DNA from: Trichocoleus sp. FACHB-46 | GTDB lineage: Bacteria; Cyanobacteriota; Cyanobacteriia; FACHB-46 | Reading direction: 5' to 3' | Length of the DNA: 64,000 bases | NCBI RefSeq assembly: GCF_014695385.1 | Contig: NZ_JACJOD010000011.1 | Location: 1 to 64,000, forward strand | Shown here: one piece after another, positions 38,071 through 47,742 of the stretch | Numbering within the stretch: position 1 is the first letter of the stretch | How the letters are laid out: every line of letters begins with the position of its first letter | The notes under the pieces: generated by a model | What the model was told of the DNA's origin: nothing | What the model saw: the letters and a program-made list of their open reading frames with translations, nothing else | The model's database searches: none | Position numbers and translations under genes: made by a program

Positions 38071-39225
38071 TCAAGAAGTCACTAGAGCTGGAGTTGCGAT
38101 CGCGTTATACAAAGTATCTCGTTGCTGATGTGGTCGGCCTAGAGAACTAATCGCGGCTTGTAACGTATCAACTTCCATACAAGTGCCGCCTTGGGCTCCC
38201 GCCATTGAGGTGATGTGCTCCTCCATCAAAGTGCCGCCGATATCGTTGCAGCCCCAAGTCAGAGCTTCTGTTGCCCCTGCTAATCCGAGCTTGACCCAAC
38301 TGGGTTGGTGGTTAGGAATCCAGCGACCTAAGTAAATGCGAGCCACCGCCATCAGCAGCAAGGCGTCAGCCAGAACGGGTTGATCGCGCCCAACTCGACG
38401 GCGTAGCGGTTTGGGCGCTTCCTGACCGACAAAGGGCAACAGAATAAACTCAGTAATGCCGCGATCGCCTCGGTCTTGAGCAGATTGCTGGAGCGATCGC
38501 AGCAAATCCAGATGCTTGATCTGTTGCTCTGGGGTTTCGATGTGCCCAGAGAGCATGGTGCTAGTCGTCGGCATTCCCACACGGTGAGCCGTGGCGACGA
38601 TTTCCAACCAGGTTGCACTGTCAGTCTTCTCTGGGCAGAGAATGCGACGCACTTCATCGTCTAGCACTTCTGCGGCGGTTCCTGGCATAGAGCCAACGCC
38701 CGCTGCTTGTAGGGCAGCAATCACTTCGGAATAGCTTAAATTATCTTCCCGCGCGATGAACTGCACCTCCTGAGGTGAGAAAGCATGGAGATGCAGGTGG
38801 GGAAATTGGCGAGTAATCGTTTCTACAACTTGGCAATAGTAGGCTAGGGAACTGCCATTAAGTTTGGCTTCCAGATTCAGCCCGCCTTGCATACAAATTT
38901 CGGTGGCACCCCGTTGCACTGCATCTGTAGCTTTTTCGAGAACCTTGGCATTATCCAGCCAATAAGCACCCTCATCTCCTGCATCCCGGCGAAAGGCACA
39001 AAAGCTACAGTGCTGCTCGCAGATATTCGTGAAGTTGATATTGCGGTTGATGACGTAAGTAACAGTGTTGCCTGCTTGCTGCTGGCGCAATTGGTCTGCC
39101 GCTTCTCGAATGGCAACGATCGCGGCTGGCTCTGTTTGTTGCAGCAGCGTCACCCCTGCCTTTGGAGAAATGTCGTCGCCCGCTAAGGCGCGGTGCAAAA
39201 TCGCGTCAACTCTGTTGTTAGTCAC
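38071..39225 (-). CDS. cofH: FO synthase subunit 2 (radical SAM)
   Basis: A 384-residue radical SAM enzyme. With CofG it makes the deazaflavin FO, the precursor of F420 and, in cyanobacteria, the antenna chromophore of some photolyases. The iron-sulphur motif [10 protein letters not shown] gives Cys69, Cys73 and Cys76. CofH-typical sequences follow: [42 protein letters not shown] and [17 protein letters not shown]. The C-terminus has [21 protein letters not shown]. The start is GTG 39225. No cofG is in the window, so the partner must be elsewhere. It converges with the antitoxin-like gene and is divergent from the DUF3352 B gene. Confidence 0.95.
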   Translation of the reverse strand: MTNNRVDAILHRALAGDDISPKAGVTLLQQTEPAAIVAIREAADQLRQQQAGNTVTYVINRNINFTNICEQHCSFCAFRRDAGDEGAYWLDNAKVLEKATDAVQRGATEICMQGGLNLEAKLNGSSLAYYCQVVETITRQFPHLHLHAFSPQEVQFIAREDNLSYSEVIAALQAAGVGSMPGTAAEVLDDEVRRILCPEKTDSATWLEIVATAHRVGMPTTSTMLSGHIETPEQQIKHLDLLRSLQQSAQDRGDRGITEFILLPFVGQEAPKPLRRRVGRDQPVLADALLLMAVARIYLGRWIPNHQPSWVKLGLAGATEALTWGCNDIGGTLMEEHITSMAGAQGGTCMEVDTLQAAISSLGRPHQQRDTLYNAIATPALVTS

Positions 39226-39396
39226 AAGAAATTCTTAAAGAAGGATTCAATCTTTGATCCATTGTGGCAGGGAACACTGGAATCAAGCCGAAGAATTGTG
39301 TTTCCTCTATCAAGCCCAGCGCTCATTCCGTCTTAGCTTTCGCCCCGTTTCACATTAGAGCTTAAAATTCCACGCTACTAGGAGAACTTGGTTCCC

Positions 39397-41043
39397 ATGT
39401 CTGCTTTCAAAAAAGTATTATTGCCTGTTGCTGCGATCGCGGTTGTTGTTGGGGGTGCTGCTTACTGGTTCATGAAAGGCGGCCCCATTGATTCATCCAG
39501 TCCCGCTGCGAGTGCGGAAGTGGTGCCTGATGAAGCGCTGATGGCTACTTTCATTGCGAGTGATGCCAAAGGTTGGGACCAACTGCAACAGTTTGGCACC
39601 CCAGAGGCTCAGAAGTTTGTGGGTCAAGGAGTGCAAAGCTTCCAGGCTTCATTGCTCAAAGGCAGCCAACTCAACTATGACAAAGACCTGAAGCCTTGGG
39701 TGGGCAATGTCATGGTGGCCGTGCTACCGAGTGCGTCTGAAGGCACCCAACAGTCGGACACCCTACTCGTAGTGGGCATTAAGGACAAAGTTCGAGCTTT
39801 AGCCTTTGCCAATCAAGCCAAGTCCCAGCCCGGAGTCCAAACTCGAGAGAGTGATTACAAAGGCATCAAAATCTCAGCCACCACGCAAAAGGATCAGCCC
39901 AACAGCACGATTTACAGTGCCGTGCTCAGCGATCGCCTGGTGCTTGCCCACAAAAAAGCCACGGTAGAACAAGCAGTCGATACGTTCAAGGGTGCGCCTT
40001 CCTTTGCCGATAAATCCGGGGCGGCTCGACTGATGGCAACGGGCGTAGATGTAGAAAATCCGATCGCGCAGATTTATTTACCCAACTACGGCACTTCGGT
40101 CAAACAACTGATCGCCAACAGCCCGCAAGCGTCCCAAATTCCGCCGCAAAGCATGCAGCAGTTAGACCAGGTGGAATCCTTGGTCGTGGGTGTGGGCGTA
40201 GATGATTCTGGGCTGCGGGTGAAAGCCAAGGCGAAAGCGAAACCTCAAGCCACCGCCATGCAGTACAAACCCGTTCCAGGCAAAGTAGTCGCTGCCTTTC
40301 CGACAGACACGATCGCCTTAGTGACTGGGCAAGGCCTGAAAGCTGCCTGGACAACAATGGTAGAGCAGGCTCAAAACGTGCCCCAGAGCCAGATAGTGGT
40401 TGACACTGTGAGGCAACAGCTACAGGCTGTCAACCTGGATGCTGATCAAGAAGTGTTTGGCTGGATGGATGGAGAATTTGGCCTAGGGGCGATCGCCCTC
40501 AATCAAGGCGTGCTGTCTTCGGTTGGCTTTGGCGGCGTGTTGGTGCTAGAAACCAGCGATCGTACGACTGCCGAGGCTACCTTGACCAAACTAGATGCGA
40601 TCGCCCAAAAGAACTTTATGCAGGTGGCGCAACGCAATGTGGATGGCAAAACTATTACTGAATGGAAATTGCCACAACAGGAAAGCGTTTTGGGGCACGG
40701 TTGGCTGAACCAAAATTCTCTCTTTATCGCAGTGGGTAGCCCCCTCATTGATGGCATGACCGCACCAGCCAAGCAGCCTCTAGATCAAAGCGCTGCCTTC
40801 AAAACGGTGACAAGTTCTTTGGCTAAGCCGAATGCAGGCTACTTTTATCTCGACATGGACAAAATCATGGCCGTGATGAATACCAGCCTGTTAAAAACTC
40901 AAACCAGCAGCATTACACCTGAGACAACTGCCATGCTGAACTCTATTCGTGGCCTTGGCATCACCGTGACCCAACCAGACAAAACCACCGCTCAGGTCGA
41001 GATGCTCTTAGCCCTCAAACCCAAAGCGGTGAGCCTAAAGTAG
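39397..41043 (+). CDS. DUF3352-family membrane-anchored protein B
   Basis: A 548-residue protein starting at ATG 39397 (MSAFKKVLLPVAAIAVVVGGAAYWFM), with AGGAGA 12 bases upstream. An in-frame TTG nine bases earlier overlaps that site. An N-terminal anchor is followed by an external domain with the same landmarks as paralogue A: DQLQQFGTPEAQKFVGQ, KDLKPWVGNVMVAVLP and VFGWMDGEFGLGAI. It lacks A's Pro-rich tail. The two copies sit on opposite strands about 3 kb apart, with the accessory patch and cofH between. Role unknown; probably exported and wall- or thylakoid-associated. Confidence 0.85.
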   Translation: MSAFKKVLLPVAAIAVVVGGAAYWFMKGGPIDSSSPAASAEVVPDEALMATFIASDAKGWDQLQQFGTPEAQKFVGQGVQSFQASLLKGSQLNYDKDLKPWVGNVMVAVLPSASEGTQQSDTLLVVGIKDKVRALAFANQAKSQPGVQTRESDYKGIKISATTQKDQPNSTIYSAVLSDRLVLAHKKATVEQAVDTFKGAPSFADKSGAARLMATGVDVENPIAQIYLPNYGTSVKQLIANSPQASQIPPQSMQQLDQVESLVVGVGVDDSGLRVKAKAKAKPQATAMQYKPVPGKVVAAFPTDTIALVTGQGLKAAWTTMVEQAQNVPQSQIVVDTVRQQLQAVNLDADQEVFGWMDGEFGLGAIALNQGVLSSVGFGGVLVLETSDRTTAEATLTKLDAIAQKNFMQVAQRNVDGKTITEWKLPQQESVLGHGWLNQNSLFIAVGSPLIDGMTAPAKQPLDQSAAFKTVTSSLAKPNAGYFYLDMDKIMAVMNTSLLKTQTSSITPETTAMLNSIRGLGITVTQPDKTTAQVEMLLALKPKAVSLK

Positions 41044-42150
41044 CTACTTGCTTTTCGCGCTGCTACGAATCTGGTTGAGTTGATCTTGAAGTTGCGATCG
41101 CAAAGCTTGGGCTTGTTGGTAAGCGTGCGATCGCTTGGGCTGATCTGGTGCTGTAACTCCTGCTTCCTGCCAAGGTTGGTAGAGCGGTTGCACCGTATAC
41201 TTGAGCCGCGATCGCATGGCCCACACGCCCATTGAGGGAAAGAGCACAAACGCTACCATCAGCAACGAAATGGGAAACAGCGGCAGCTTGATCCAACGAG
41301 CTAAGGTTTTGAAGTTCCAGGCCCAAGGGTGCAACAATTCATTGCCGATGCAAGTTACTGGCAAAATTGGCACATGGTGGCGATCGCTGACTTGAATAAA
41401 ACTAGGGTCAAACGTAGTCAACTGATAGCGCTGCCGCCACCCCTTAATCAAGCCGCGCCAGCCTTCTGGGGCATAAAGTACTACCGTTTCTGTCTCTGCA
41501 TTAGCTACGGCTACTTCAAAAGTTTGACGCTCCGCCCTTACCCCACCTAAGACTTGAGGCCAACTCGGAGGGAGCCACCAATTCAACCAAGGATGATCAA
41601 AGAAAATGGTGTGAGCTAGCGGCTGGATCACCCAATTTCGTTCCTGCTTAAGTAACCAACCTAAACTGATAAAATCCCAGGGGAAAGCCATACCTGCGTG
41701 ATTCATCACCACGACCAGTGGGCCTGTGACAGGCAAATGCTCTAGCTGGTGCAACTCTGCCCGGAAATAGTGTTGCACAATTGGACCCAGGATTTCATCT
41801 TGAAATGCTTGTTGATAAGCAGGGTTAACATTGCCTCCTTCAGATCGGGGTGCCCGACAACCGAGTCGCAACCAGCGGATAAGAGAGGCTAGGTAAAAGC
41901 CTCCCGGAATCAGAAACAGCATGTAATCCAACCAATTCCAGCCTTCAGGATCGTCATGGTAATGCTGCCAGTGGCGATTAAACAAAATCAGCCAGCCCGG
42001 TGGATACCACAGGCAAAACCAGTCAAACCAAATAAAACGATAAGCAGAAGGCGACTTAAGCGCAGGTGAACAATGCTGCTCCGTAGAATTGGGGCACGAA
42101 TCGTAGGGAGAGTCGCTGGCATCGTTGTAGGCCGTATGATCCCAGTTCAT
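41044..42150 (-). CDS. Lysophospholipid-type acyltransferase
   Basis: A 368-residue protein of the PlsC/LPLAT superfamily that should transfer acyl groups to a lipid or glycerol-phosphate acceptor at the membrane. The catalytic NHxxxxxD-type motif appears as VMNHAGMAFPWD near residue 165, and the later APEGWRG block replaces the usual EGT substrate motif. One or two hydrophobic segments precede the catalytic domain, and another lies near residue 320. ATG 42150 is chosen because its ATGA overlaps the upstream gene's TGA stop, showing translational coupling. A TTG six codons earlier is less likely. The N-terminal 80 residues, rich in Trp and Tyr, are unusual for the family. Confidence 0.8.
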   Translation of the reverse strand: MNWDHTAYNDASDSPYDSCPNSTEQHCSPALKSPSAYRFIWFDWFCLWYPPGWLILFNRHWQHYHDDPEGWNWLDYMLFLIPGGFYLASLIRWLRLGCRAPRSEGGNVNPAYQQAFQDEILGPIVQHYFRAELHQLEHLPVTGPLVVVMNHAGMAFPWDFISLGWLLKQERNWVIQPLAHTIFFDHPWLNWWLPPSWPQVLGGVRAERQTFEVAVANAETETVVLYAPEGWRGLIKGWRQRYQLTTFDPSFIQVSDRHHVPILPVTCIGNELLHPWAWNFKTLARWIKLPLFPISLLMVAFVLFPSMGVWAMRSRLKYTVQPLYQPWQEAGVTAPDQPKRSHAYQQAQALRSQLQDQLNQIRSSAKSK

Positions 42151-42371
42151 GTTGTGTACAGAGAGCAATTTGGGAATCTGCCTACTTGGTTCGCTTCAAC
42201 GATCGCATTGCGGCACTCCATCAAACTGGCTCCAGTGCGTCGGGAAAGTTCCTGTAGGTTAATGCCTGGATGACTTGCTTGGGGTGCTTCTAAATACAGT
42301 TCATAGGCCACCTCTAGCACTTTAGAATTCAGTTGTAGTGGCCGAATAGTGGTTTCTAATAAGCTAAACAT
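42147..42371 (-). CDS. Small helical protein coupled to the acyltransferase
   Basis: A 74-residue soluble protein (MFSLLETTIRPLQLNSKVLEVAYELYLEAPQ). It contains a helix-turn-helix-like stretch, GINLQELSRRTGASLMECRNAIVEANQVGRFP, reminiscent of small winged-helix or sigma-region-4 folds. I do not recognise the family. Its TGA stop overlaps the ATG of the acyltransferase gene by four bases, so the two are one translational unit, with this gene first. It may regulate or simply accompany the acyltransferase. Confidence 0.65.
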   Translation of the reverse strand: MFSLLETTIRPLQLNSKVLEVAYELYLEAPQASHPGINLQELSRRTGASLMECRNAIVEANQVGRFPNCSLYTT

Positions 42372-42470
42372 AGTGACATACCAGATAGCCGTATTGTCTG
42401 ATATGCCACTCTCTGCTTAGCTTTAGCGTCTACCAGAAGGCCAATCTATAGCACTTGGTAGGGCAGAAAC

Positions 42471-44534
42471 TTAATGTCGATTGTTACCGTTGCTGCTGCC
42501 GTTATTGTTGCCAATATTGGAGGCGAGCACCTTTTCAGCCAGCTTTTCTGGAACTTCTTGTAGGTGATGTGCTTCCCAGTGGAAGTAACCCACGCCCATC
42601 GTGAGCGATCGCAACTCCACAATCAGGTCGTACATTTCCGCCTGGGGCAAGTGAGCAGCAACCTCATCCCAGCCATGCCAACCCTCTTTGGCGGCATAAC
42701 CCAGGATCTGGCCCCGTCGCCCGCTCACCAGCTTCAGCACTTTGGAGGTGAAGTCAGTGGGTATAGAAATCGCGATCGCCAGAATCGGCTCTAGCAACGT
42801 GGGTTCACACTGAGTCATACCTTCCTGCATGGCAATCCGCGCTGCTTGCTTAAAGGCTTGCTCCGAGCTATCAACGTTGTGATAGGAACCATTGGTAAGA
42901 GTCACCGCGACGTCCACCACCGGGAAACCCAGCGGTCCATGTACCAAGAACTCCCGCACGCCTGTTTCCACACCCGGAATGTATTGCCGTGGCACCACAC
43001 CACCCACGATCGTTTCCTTAAAGTTGAAACCTTCTCCCCGTGGCAGCGGTTTGATGTCTAGGTGAACATCTCCAAATTGCCCATGCCCTCCGGTTTGGTG
43101 CTTGTAGCGCCCATGAGAAGAGGTGGGTTTGCGAATCGTTTCCTTGTAGGGTACTTGGGGCAGATGCGTGCTCATGGGCAAGTTGTACTTCCGCCGCAGG
43201 CGATCGAGCGCCACCTGCAAGTGGATGTCGCCTTGTCCCCAAAGAATAACTTCGTGCGTGTCGCCGTGTTGCTCCCAAGCCAGAGAGGGGTCTTCTTCTA
43301 GCAACTTGGTTAGGGCACCACTGAGCTTCACTTCGTCGTTGCGCTTCTCAGGAGTAATGGCAAGCGCAAACACAGGAGCCATGTGTTCGGCTTTCGGCAG
43401 TTCGGCGGTGGGTTGAGAGTCAGCCGTAGTTAGTGTGTCTCCGGTTCTCACACCTTCCAAGCGGCTAATGGCAATAATTTCGCCTGCCTGAGCCGTGGTC
43501 AAGCTGTGGGTTTGTTGCCCCATCAGGCGATACAAACCGCCTACTCGCACGCCGTTTAGCGTCATGCCATCGCTAATTGTGCCTTGCCAAACCCGCACCA
43601 AAGAGAGCTTACCGCCTTGAGGGGTGTAGTAGGTTTTGAGTACTTGAGCCAATGGAGTCTTGGCGCTGAGCACCGTGCCTCGATGCTCTGCCGTTGTTTC
43701 GGCATCGGGGGCTTCTCGCAGTAGCGCTTCTAACAGTGGCCTGACACCATAATCTTGCTCAGCTACGCCCACGAAGACAGGCACAATCAAATCGGCACCC
43801 AGATCCATTTTCAGATCTTGCAAAATTTCTTCTTCGGAGGGGTTAATTTCTTCCAGCAGTTCTTCTAGAAGATGATCATCAAAGTCTGCCAACACTTCCA
43901 GCATTTCCGCTCGGGCAGCCTGCTCTTCGCTCCGAAGTGCTTCTGGGAGTGGCACGGGGTCAGCAGGTGCACCCGGATGGTAGTGATAAGCTTGCTCGCT
44001 CACCAGATCGATAAAGCCCACAATCTCTTCGCCTTGGGCGATCGGGTATTGGTGCGGCACCAGAGGCCGACTAGAAACCGACTTCAGCGCCTGGAGCACG
44101 TCCATGTAGTGAGAGGTGGCGCGATCCATTTTGTTGATAAAGACGAGATGGGGAATTTCCCAGTCATCCAAAAACTTAAATAAGGGAGCGAGGGTGAGGA
44201 CGCGATCGCTCACTGCTTCACAAACCACGATCGCCGCATCGACACCAATCAAAGCGTTGTAGGTTTCTTGAGCAAATTCAACTGAGCCGGGACAATCTAC
44301 AAACGTAAAACGAACGCCGCCATATTCGGTACTGGCGGCGTTTATTTCCACACTCATTTGGCGATCGCGGGCTTCAGCGGCACTGTCCCCCACGGTGTTA
44401 CGGTCTTGCACCCGGCCTTTACGATTAATTGCTCCTGTAACCGATAAAAGACTTTCGAGAAGCGTGGTTTTTCCACTCAGATAAGGACCAACAATGGCTA
44501 CATTTCGCGAACCCACCTCTACTTTGTTGTTCAT
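42471..44534 (-). CDS. EF-G-like translational GTPase paralogue with altered G3 motif
   Basis: A 687-residue protein with the five-domain layout of elongation factor G. The P-loop GPYLSGKTT (16-24) and G4 NKMD (134-137) are intact. The G3 motif reads DCPGSVEF (80-87), not DTPGHVDF, so the catalytic His is Ser84. Switch I reads RDRQMSVEINAAS where classical EF-G has RGITI. Domains II-V follow, with EGMTQCEPTLLEPI and a GYFHWEAHHLQEVPEKLAEKV tail, then a short Asn/Ser tail. It is likely a second, non-canonical EF-G of the type widespread in bacteria and cyanobacteria. It may act in ribosome rescue, recycling or stress rather than routine translocation. The gene is monocistronic. Confidence 0.88.
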   Translation of the reverse strand: MNNKVEVGSRNVAIVGPYLSGKTTLLESLLSVTGAINRKGRVQDRNTVGDSAAEARDRQMSVEINAASTEYGGVRFTFVDCPGSVEFAQETYNALIGVDAAIVVCEAVSDRVLTLAPLFKFLDDWEIPHLVFINKMDRATSHYMDVLQALKSVSSRPLVPHQYPIAQGEEIVGFIDLVSEQAYHYHPGAPADPVPLPEALRSEEQAARAEMLEVLADFDDHLLEELLEEINPSEEEILQDLKMDLGADLIVPVFVGVAEQDYGVRPLLEALLREAPDAETTAEHRGTVLSAKTPLAQVLKTYYTPQGGKLSLVRVWQGTISDGMTLNGVRVGGLYRLMGQQTHSLTTAQAGEIIAISRLEGVRTGDTLTTADSQPTAELPKAEHMAPVFALAITPEKRNDEVKLSGALTKLLEEDPSLAWEQHGDTHEVILWGQGDIHLQVALDRLRRKYNLPMSTHLPQVPYKETIRKPTSSHGRYKHQTGGHGQFGDVHLDIKPLPRGEGFNFKETIVGGVVPRQYIPGVETGVREFLVHGPLGFPVVDVAVTLTNGSYHNVDSSEQAFKQAARIAMQEGMTQCEPTLLEPILAIAISIPTDFTSKVLKLVSGRRGQILGYAAKEGWHGWDEVAAHLPQAEMYDLIVELRSLTMGVGYFHWEAHHLQEVPEKLAEKVLASNIGNNNGSSNGNNRH

Positions 44535-45037
44535 AGGTCGCTCTCCTTATTTAATTATGTGAAAAAGTAAAGCGGTAATTGAGATAACTGCTCAGCTTTC
44601 AACACAGAAATCTTAATTGCTTAAAGCTTAGATTAACGCGCTTGGGATTAGAGAGAGAGGTTTGTTAGCAAAATTTCATGTAACAGCTATCTTGACGAGT
44701 CTTTACAGTTCTCAAGCTATTAATTCACAACTCTATGACTTGGTTTAATCTGTAGATTGCTAGCAATTCGGCAGGAATAGAATCGGGTGAATTTTAATAG
44801 CTTGTCTATAAAAAACTCGAATTTCGCTAAAAAGATGAGTTAGCTGCCGTATCTTCTCATCTGGCGATCGTGGCTGAATGGGATAGAGAAAATTCATGGT
44901 AGACAGCTATTTTGACTGTGCAGATGGTTGGAGCAAGGCAGAGTTAAGCCTTTGATTTGACTATGTGCAATAACAGCTATAAATTTGAAGATTGCTTTAA
45001 CTTTCTTCAAATTGTTGCATAGCCCTGCTGAAACTTC
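44535..45037. other. Intergenic region with repeated ACAGCTAT motif
   Basis: About 500 AT-rich bases between divergent genes. ACAGCTAT occurs three times, at 44683-44690, 44903-44910 and 44973-44980. The first two extend to ACAGCTATYTTGAC. They may be regulatory or -35-adjacent elements. No gene was seen. Confidence 0.4.
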
Positions 45038-46795
45038 ATGCCCCTTCCCCTACTTCAAGCTAGAACCCTAATTGCAACTACCAAACTTAACTGGGAACTT
45101 CTAAATAGTAAAAAATTTTGGTTGATTTTAAGCTTGGCGGCAACAGTTTATTTCGGTTTGATTTCATTAGCCGATTCGCTGAGCCTGCCCTATCTGATTC
45201 AAGATGATGCTCGTTTGCATGTAGTTTGGTTAGAACGATTTTCTAATCCAAATTTATTTCCTAATGATTTAATTGCTAATTATCTCGAATCTATTGCGCC
45301 TATAGGCTATAAAAGTTTCTATTGGGCGATGAACCAACTAGGAGTCGAGCCTTTAGTTATAGCTAAGTTTCTACCTTTATTCTTGGGGCTAATTGCTAGT
45401 GTCTATGGCTTTGGTACAGCTCTGCAATTATTTCCAGTTCCTATCAGTGCTTTTCTATCCACGCTCATTCTTAATCAGTCTTGGTGGCTTAATGACGACT
45501 TGATTTCCGCCACTTCTCGCGCCTTCTTATATCCAATTTTCTTGGCATTCTTGTATTACTTGCTAAAACGATCGCTCGTTCCCTGCCTGATTGCGATCGC
45601 GCTACAAGCCCTGTTTTATCCCCAAATGGCCTTACTCCAAATCGCCATTCTTACGGTACGACTGTGGCGTTGGCACAAAGGTCAATTGCGTTTGGTAGGC
45701 GATCGCCAAGCTTGGATCTTGGGGAGCTTGAGCTTAATCATCGCCCTTTTCGCCTTGTGGCCTTTTGCCCAGCAAGCTGCTGAATTTGGCCCCATTGTCA
45801 CAGCGGCTCAGGCTAAACTCATGCCGGAGTACGGTGTAGATGGTCGTGCCCAGTTCTTCATCCCAAATTTGCTCGCCTTTTGGTTTGTGGGGGATAGCGG
45901 CATCCGGTTGCCGTTGCATCCACCTGTCATTTGGGCTGGAGCGTTCCTGCCATTCTTACTGCGCTATCCGTCGGCGTTAGTGCGCCAAGTTTCTAGCCAA
46001 ATTAAGCTACTAGTTCAAGTGCTCATCGCCTCAGTAGGACTGTTTGGCTTGGCACACGTGGTTTTCTTGAAGTTGCACTTTCCCGGTCGCTATATGGAGT
46101 ACAGCCTCCGGATAGTCATGGCTTTAGCTGCAGGGATTACCTTAGTGCTACTTGCAGAAATAGGTCTACGCTGGCTGGTTCAGATGCGACGAAGCCGAAC
46201 CGCTTTGAACCTGTGGCAGCGGGGTTGTTTAGGGTTGGTGGCAATCCTGGCGATCGCTTCCCTTGTAGTTCCAGCCGTACCCAGTATTTTTTTGAGCACT
46301 CACTTGCAAGTTAAAGGTCGGGTGCCTGAGGTGTATGAGTTTTTGGCCCAACAGCCCAAAGATACGTTGATTGCCTCTTTGGCAGAAGAAGCTAGTAATC
46401 TGCCTGCTTTCGCCAAACGTTCTATTTTGGTGGCCCGAGAATTTGCTTTTCCTTACCACTTGGGTTACTACAAGCAAATTCGCCAACGAGCGATCGATTT
46501 GATGCAAGCCCATTACAGCCCTGAGCTTCAGGACGTGCAGCGCTTCATTGCGAAGTATGGAGTTGATTTTTTCTTAATTGAGCAGGATGCTTTTACACCA
46601 GCCTACTTAACGCCAGGGCCAAGATGGCAACGCTGGCTGCATCAATACCAACCTGTTGCATCAGAGGCGATCGCTCGTTTACAACAAGGACAAACGCCTG
46701 CCTTAGCTCAATTCATGGATCAATGTTCCGTTCTTCAAACCAAGCAGTTTACAGTGCTAACAGCAGCATGTTTGATGGGAGTTCAGCCTGGATGA
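45038..46795 (+). CDS. Polytopic membrane protein, unknown (GT-C-like topology)
   Basis: A 585-residue protein with about ten hydrophobic segments and a C-terminal soluble part from about residue 430. An early acidic motif, LIQDDARLHVVW, in the first external loop resembles the DD/DE motifs of GT-C glycosyltransferases, but other signatures are missing and I do not assign a function. Its C-terminal domain (RVPEVYEFLAQQPKDTLIASL, ILVAREFAFPYHLGYYKQIRQR) is like the soluble domains of such membrane enzymes. It overlaps the downstream TPR gene by four bases (ATGA), so the two are coupled. Start ATG 45038 has no strong ribosome binding site. Confidence 0.75.
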   Translation: MPLPLLQARTLIATTKLNWELLNSKKFWLILSLAATVYFGLISLADSLSLPYLIQDDARLHVVWLERFSNPNLFPNDLIANYLESIAPIGYKSFYWAMNQLGVEPLVIAKFLPLFLGLIASVYGFGTALQLFPVPISAFLSTLILNQSWWLNDDLISATSRAFLYPIFLAFLYYLLKRSLVPCLIAIALQALFYPQMALLQIAILTVRLWRWHKGQLRLVGDRQAWILGSLSLIIALFALWPFAQQAAEFGPIVTAAQAKLMPEYGVDGRAQFFIPNLLAFWFVGDSGIRLPLHPPVIWAGAFLPFLLRYPSALVRQVSSQIKLLVQVLIASVGLFGLAHVVFLKLHFPGRYMEYSLRIVMALAAGITLVLLAEIGLRWLVQMRRSRTALNLWQRGCLGLVAILAIASLVVPAVPSIFLSTHLQVKGRVPEVYEFLAQQPKDTLIASLAEEASNLPAFAKRSILVAREFAFPYHLGYYKQIRQRAIDLMQAHYSPELQDVQRFIAKYGVDFFLIEQDAFTPAYLTPGPRWQRWLHQYQPVASEAIARLQQGQTPALAQFMDQCSVLQTKQFTVLTAACLMGVQPG

Positions 46796-47718
46796 AAAAC
46801 CACAATCAATTTGTCTATAAGTTGGGTTGGCTGGGTGTGGCTGTGCTGATCCAGCTAGGATTACTGCACAGCAATTGGGATGGGCAGATGAGGCCATCAT
46901 TAGTTGCTCAAGCTCAATCTACCCAAACAGCCGAGGATGTAATGCAGCAAGGGTTGCGAGCGATTCAGCAAGGTCGGGTAGAACCCGCGATCGCCGCCTT
47001 TCAGCAGGCAGCCCAGCTAAACCCCACCTTAGCCGCTGCTCACTACAACTTGGGTTTAGCGCTACGGCAAAAAGGTGAGTTGCAACCTGCCGCCAATGCG
47101 TTTTACCAAGCAGCTCAAGTAGACCCCAAATTCGCTCTGGCTTATGCCAATTTAGGCGCAGCATTGTTAGAAGGCAACAATTTACAGCAAGCCAAGGAAT
47201 ATTTGCAGCGATCGCTAGAAATCGATCCCAAACTCGGCTTGGCTCATTACAACTTGGGCTTGGTGCTAGAACAGCAAGGTGCTTTAGACCAGGCGATCGC
47301 GACATTCAAGCGGGCACAACAGCTCAGCCCCACCGCTCCGGAACCCGCTTATCATCTCGGTGTGGTCTACATGCAGCAGGGCAAAATGTCTGAGGCGATC
47401 GCAGCGCTGCGTGAGGCGATTAAAATTAGCCCCAAGTATCCCGAAGCGCATTACAACTTGGGGTCGATTTTGCTGAAGCAGGGGCAGCTATCAAAAGCTT
47501 TAGTGGCTTTTCGCCAAGCAGCTGAGGCTAATTCTAACTATGCTAATGCTTACTATGGTGCGGGGTTAGTATTTCTGCGGCAAGGACAGTACAAAGATGC
47601 CCAACAGGTCTTGCAGTATGCCAAAGACCTCTACACCGCTCAAAACAATACTGCCTGGGCCGCAAATGCTGAAAAGCAACTGCAACAGGCTCAGGCAGGT
47701 AGTGCATCAGCACCTTGA
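46792..47718 (+). CDS. TPR-repeat exported or membrane-anchored protein
   Basis: A 308-residue protein starting at ATG 46792, whose ATGA overlaps the previous stop. Earlier in-frame starts lie inside the upstream gene. An N-terminal hydrophobic stretch, LGWLGVAVLIQLGLL (about 10-25), is a signal peptide or anchor. From residue 45 on are seven or so tandem 34-residue TPR units (for example LNPTLAAAHYNLGLALRQKGEL and IDPKLGLAHYNLGLVLEQQGAL). It should mediate protein contacts in the periplasm or at a membrane. Coupling with the polytopic protein suggests the two work together, perhaps in an envelope or polysaccharide assembly step; that is inference. Confidence 0.85.
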   Translation: MKNHNQFVYKLGWLGVAVLIQLGLLHSNWDGQMRPSLVAQAQSTQTAEDVMQQGLRAIQQGRVEPAIAAFQQAAQLNPTLAAAHYNLGLALRQKGELQPAANAFYQAAQVDPKFALAYANLGAALLEGNNLQQAKEYLQRSLEIDPKLGLAHYNLGLVLEQQGALDQAIATFKRAQQLSPTAPEPAYHLGVVYMQQGKMSEAIAALREAIKISPKYPEAHYNLGSILLKQGQLSKALVAFRQAAEANSNYANAYYGAGLVFLRQGQYKDAQQVLQYAKDLYTAQNNTAWAANAEKQLQQAQAGSASAP

Positions 47719-47742
47719 ATAGAGATTAAGGCTGAGGCAGAG

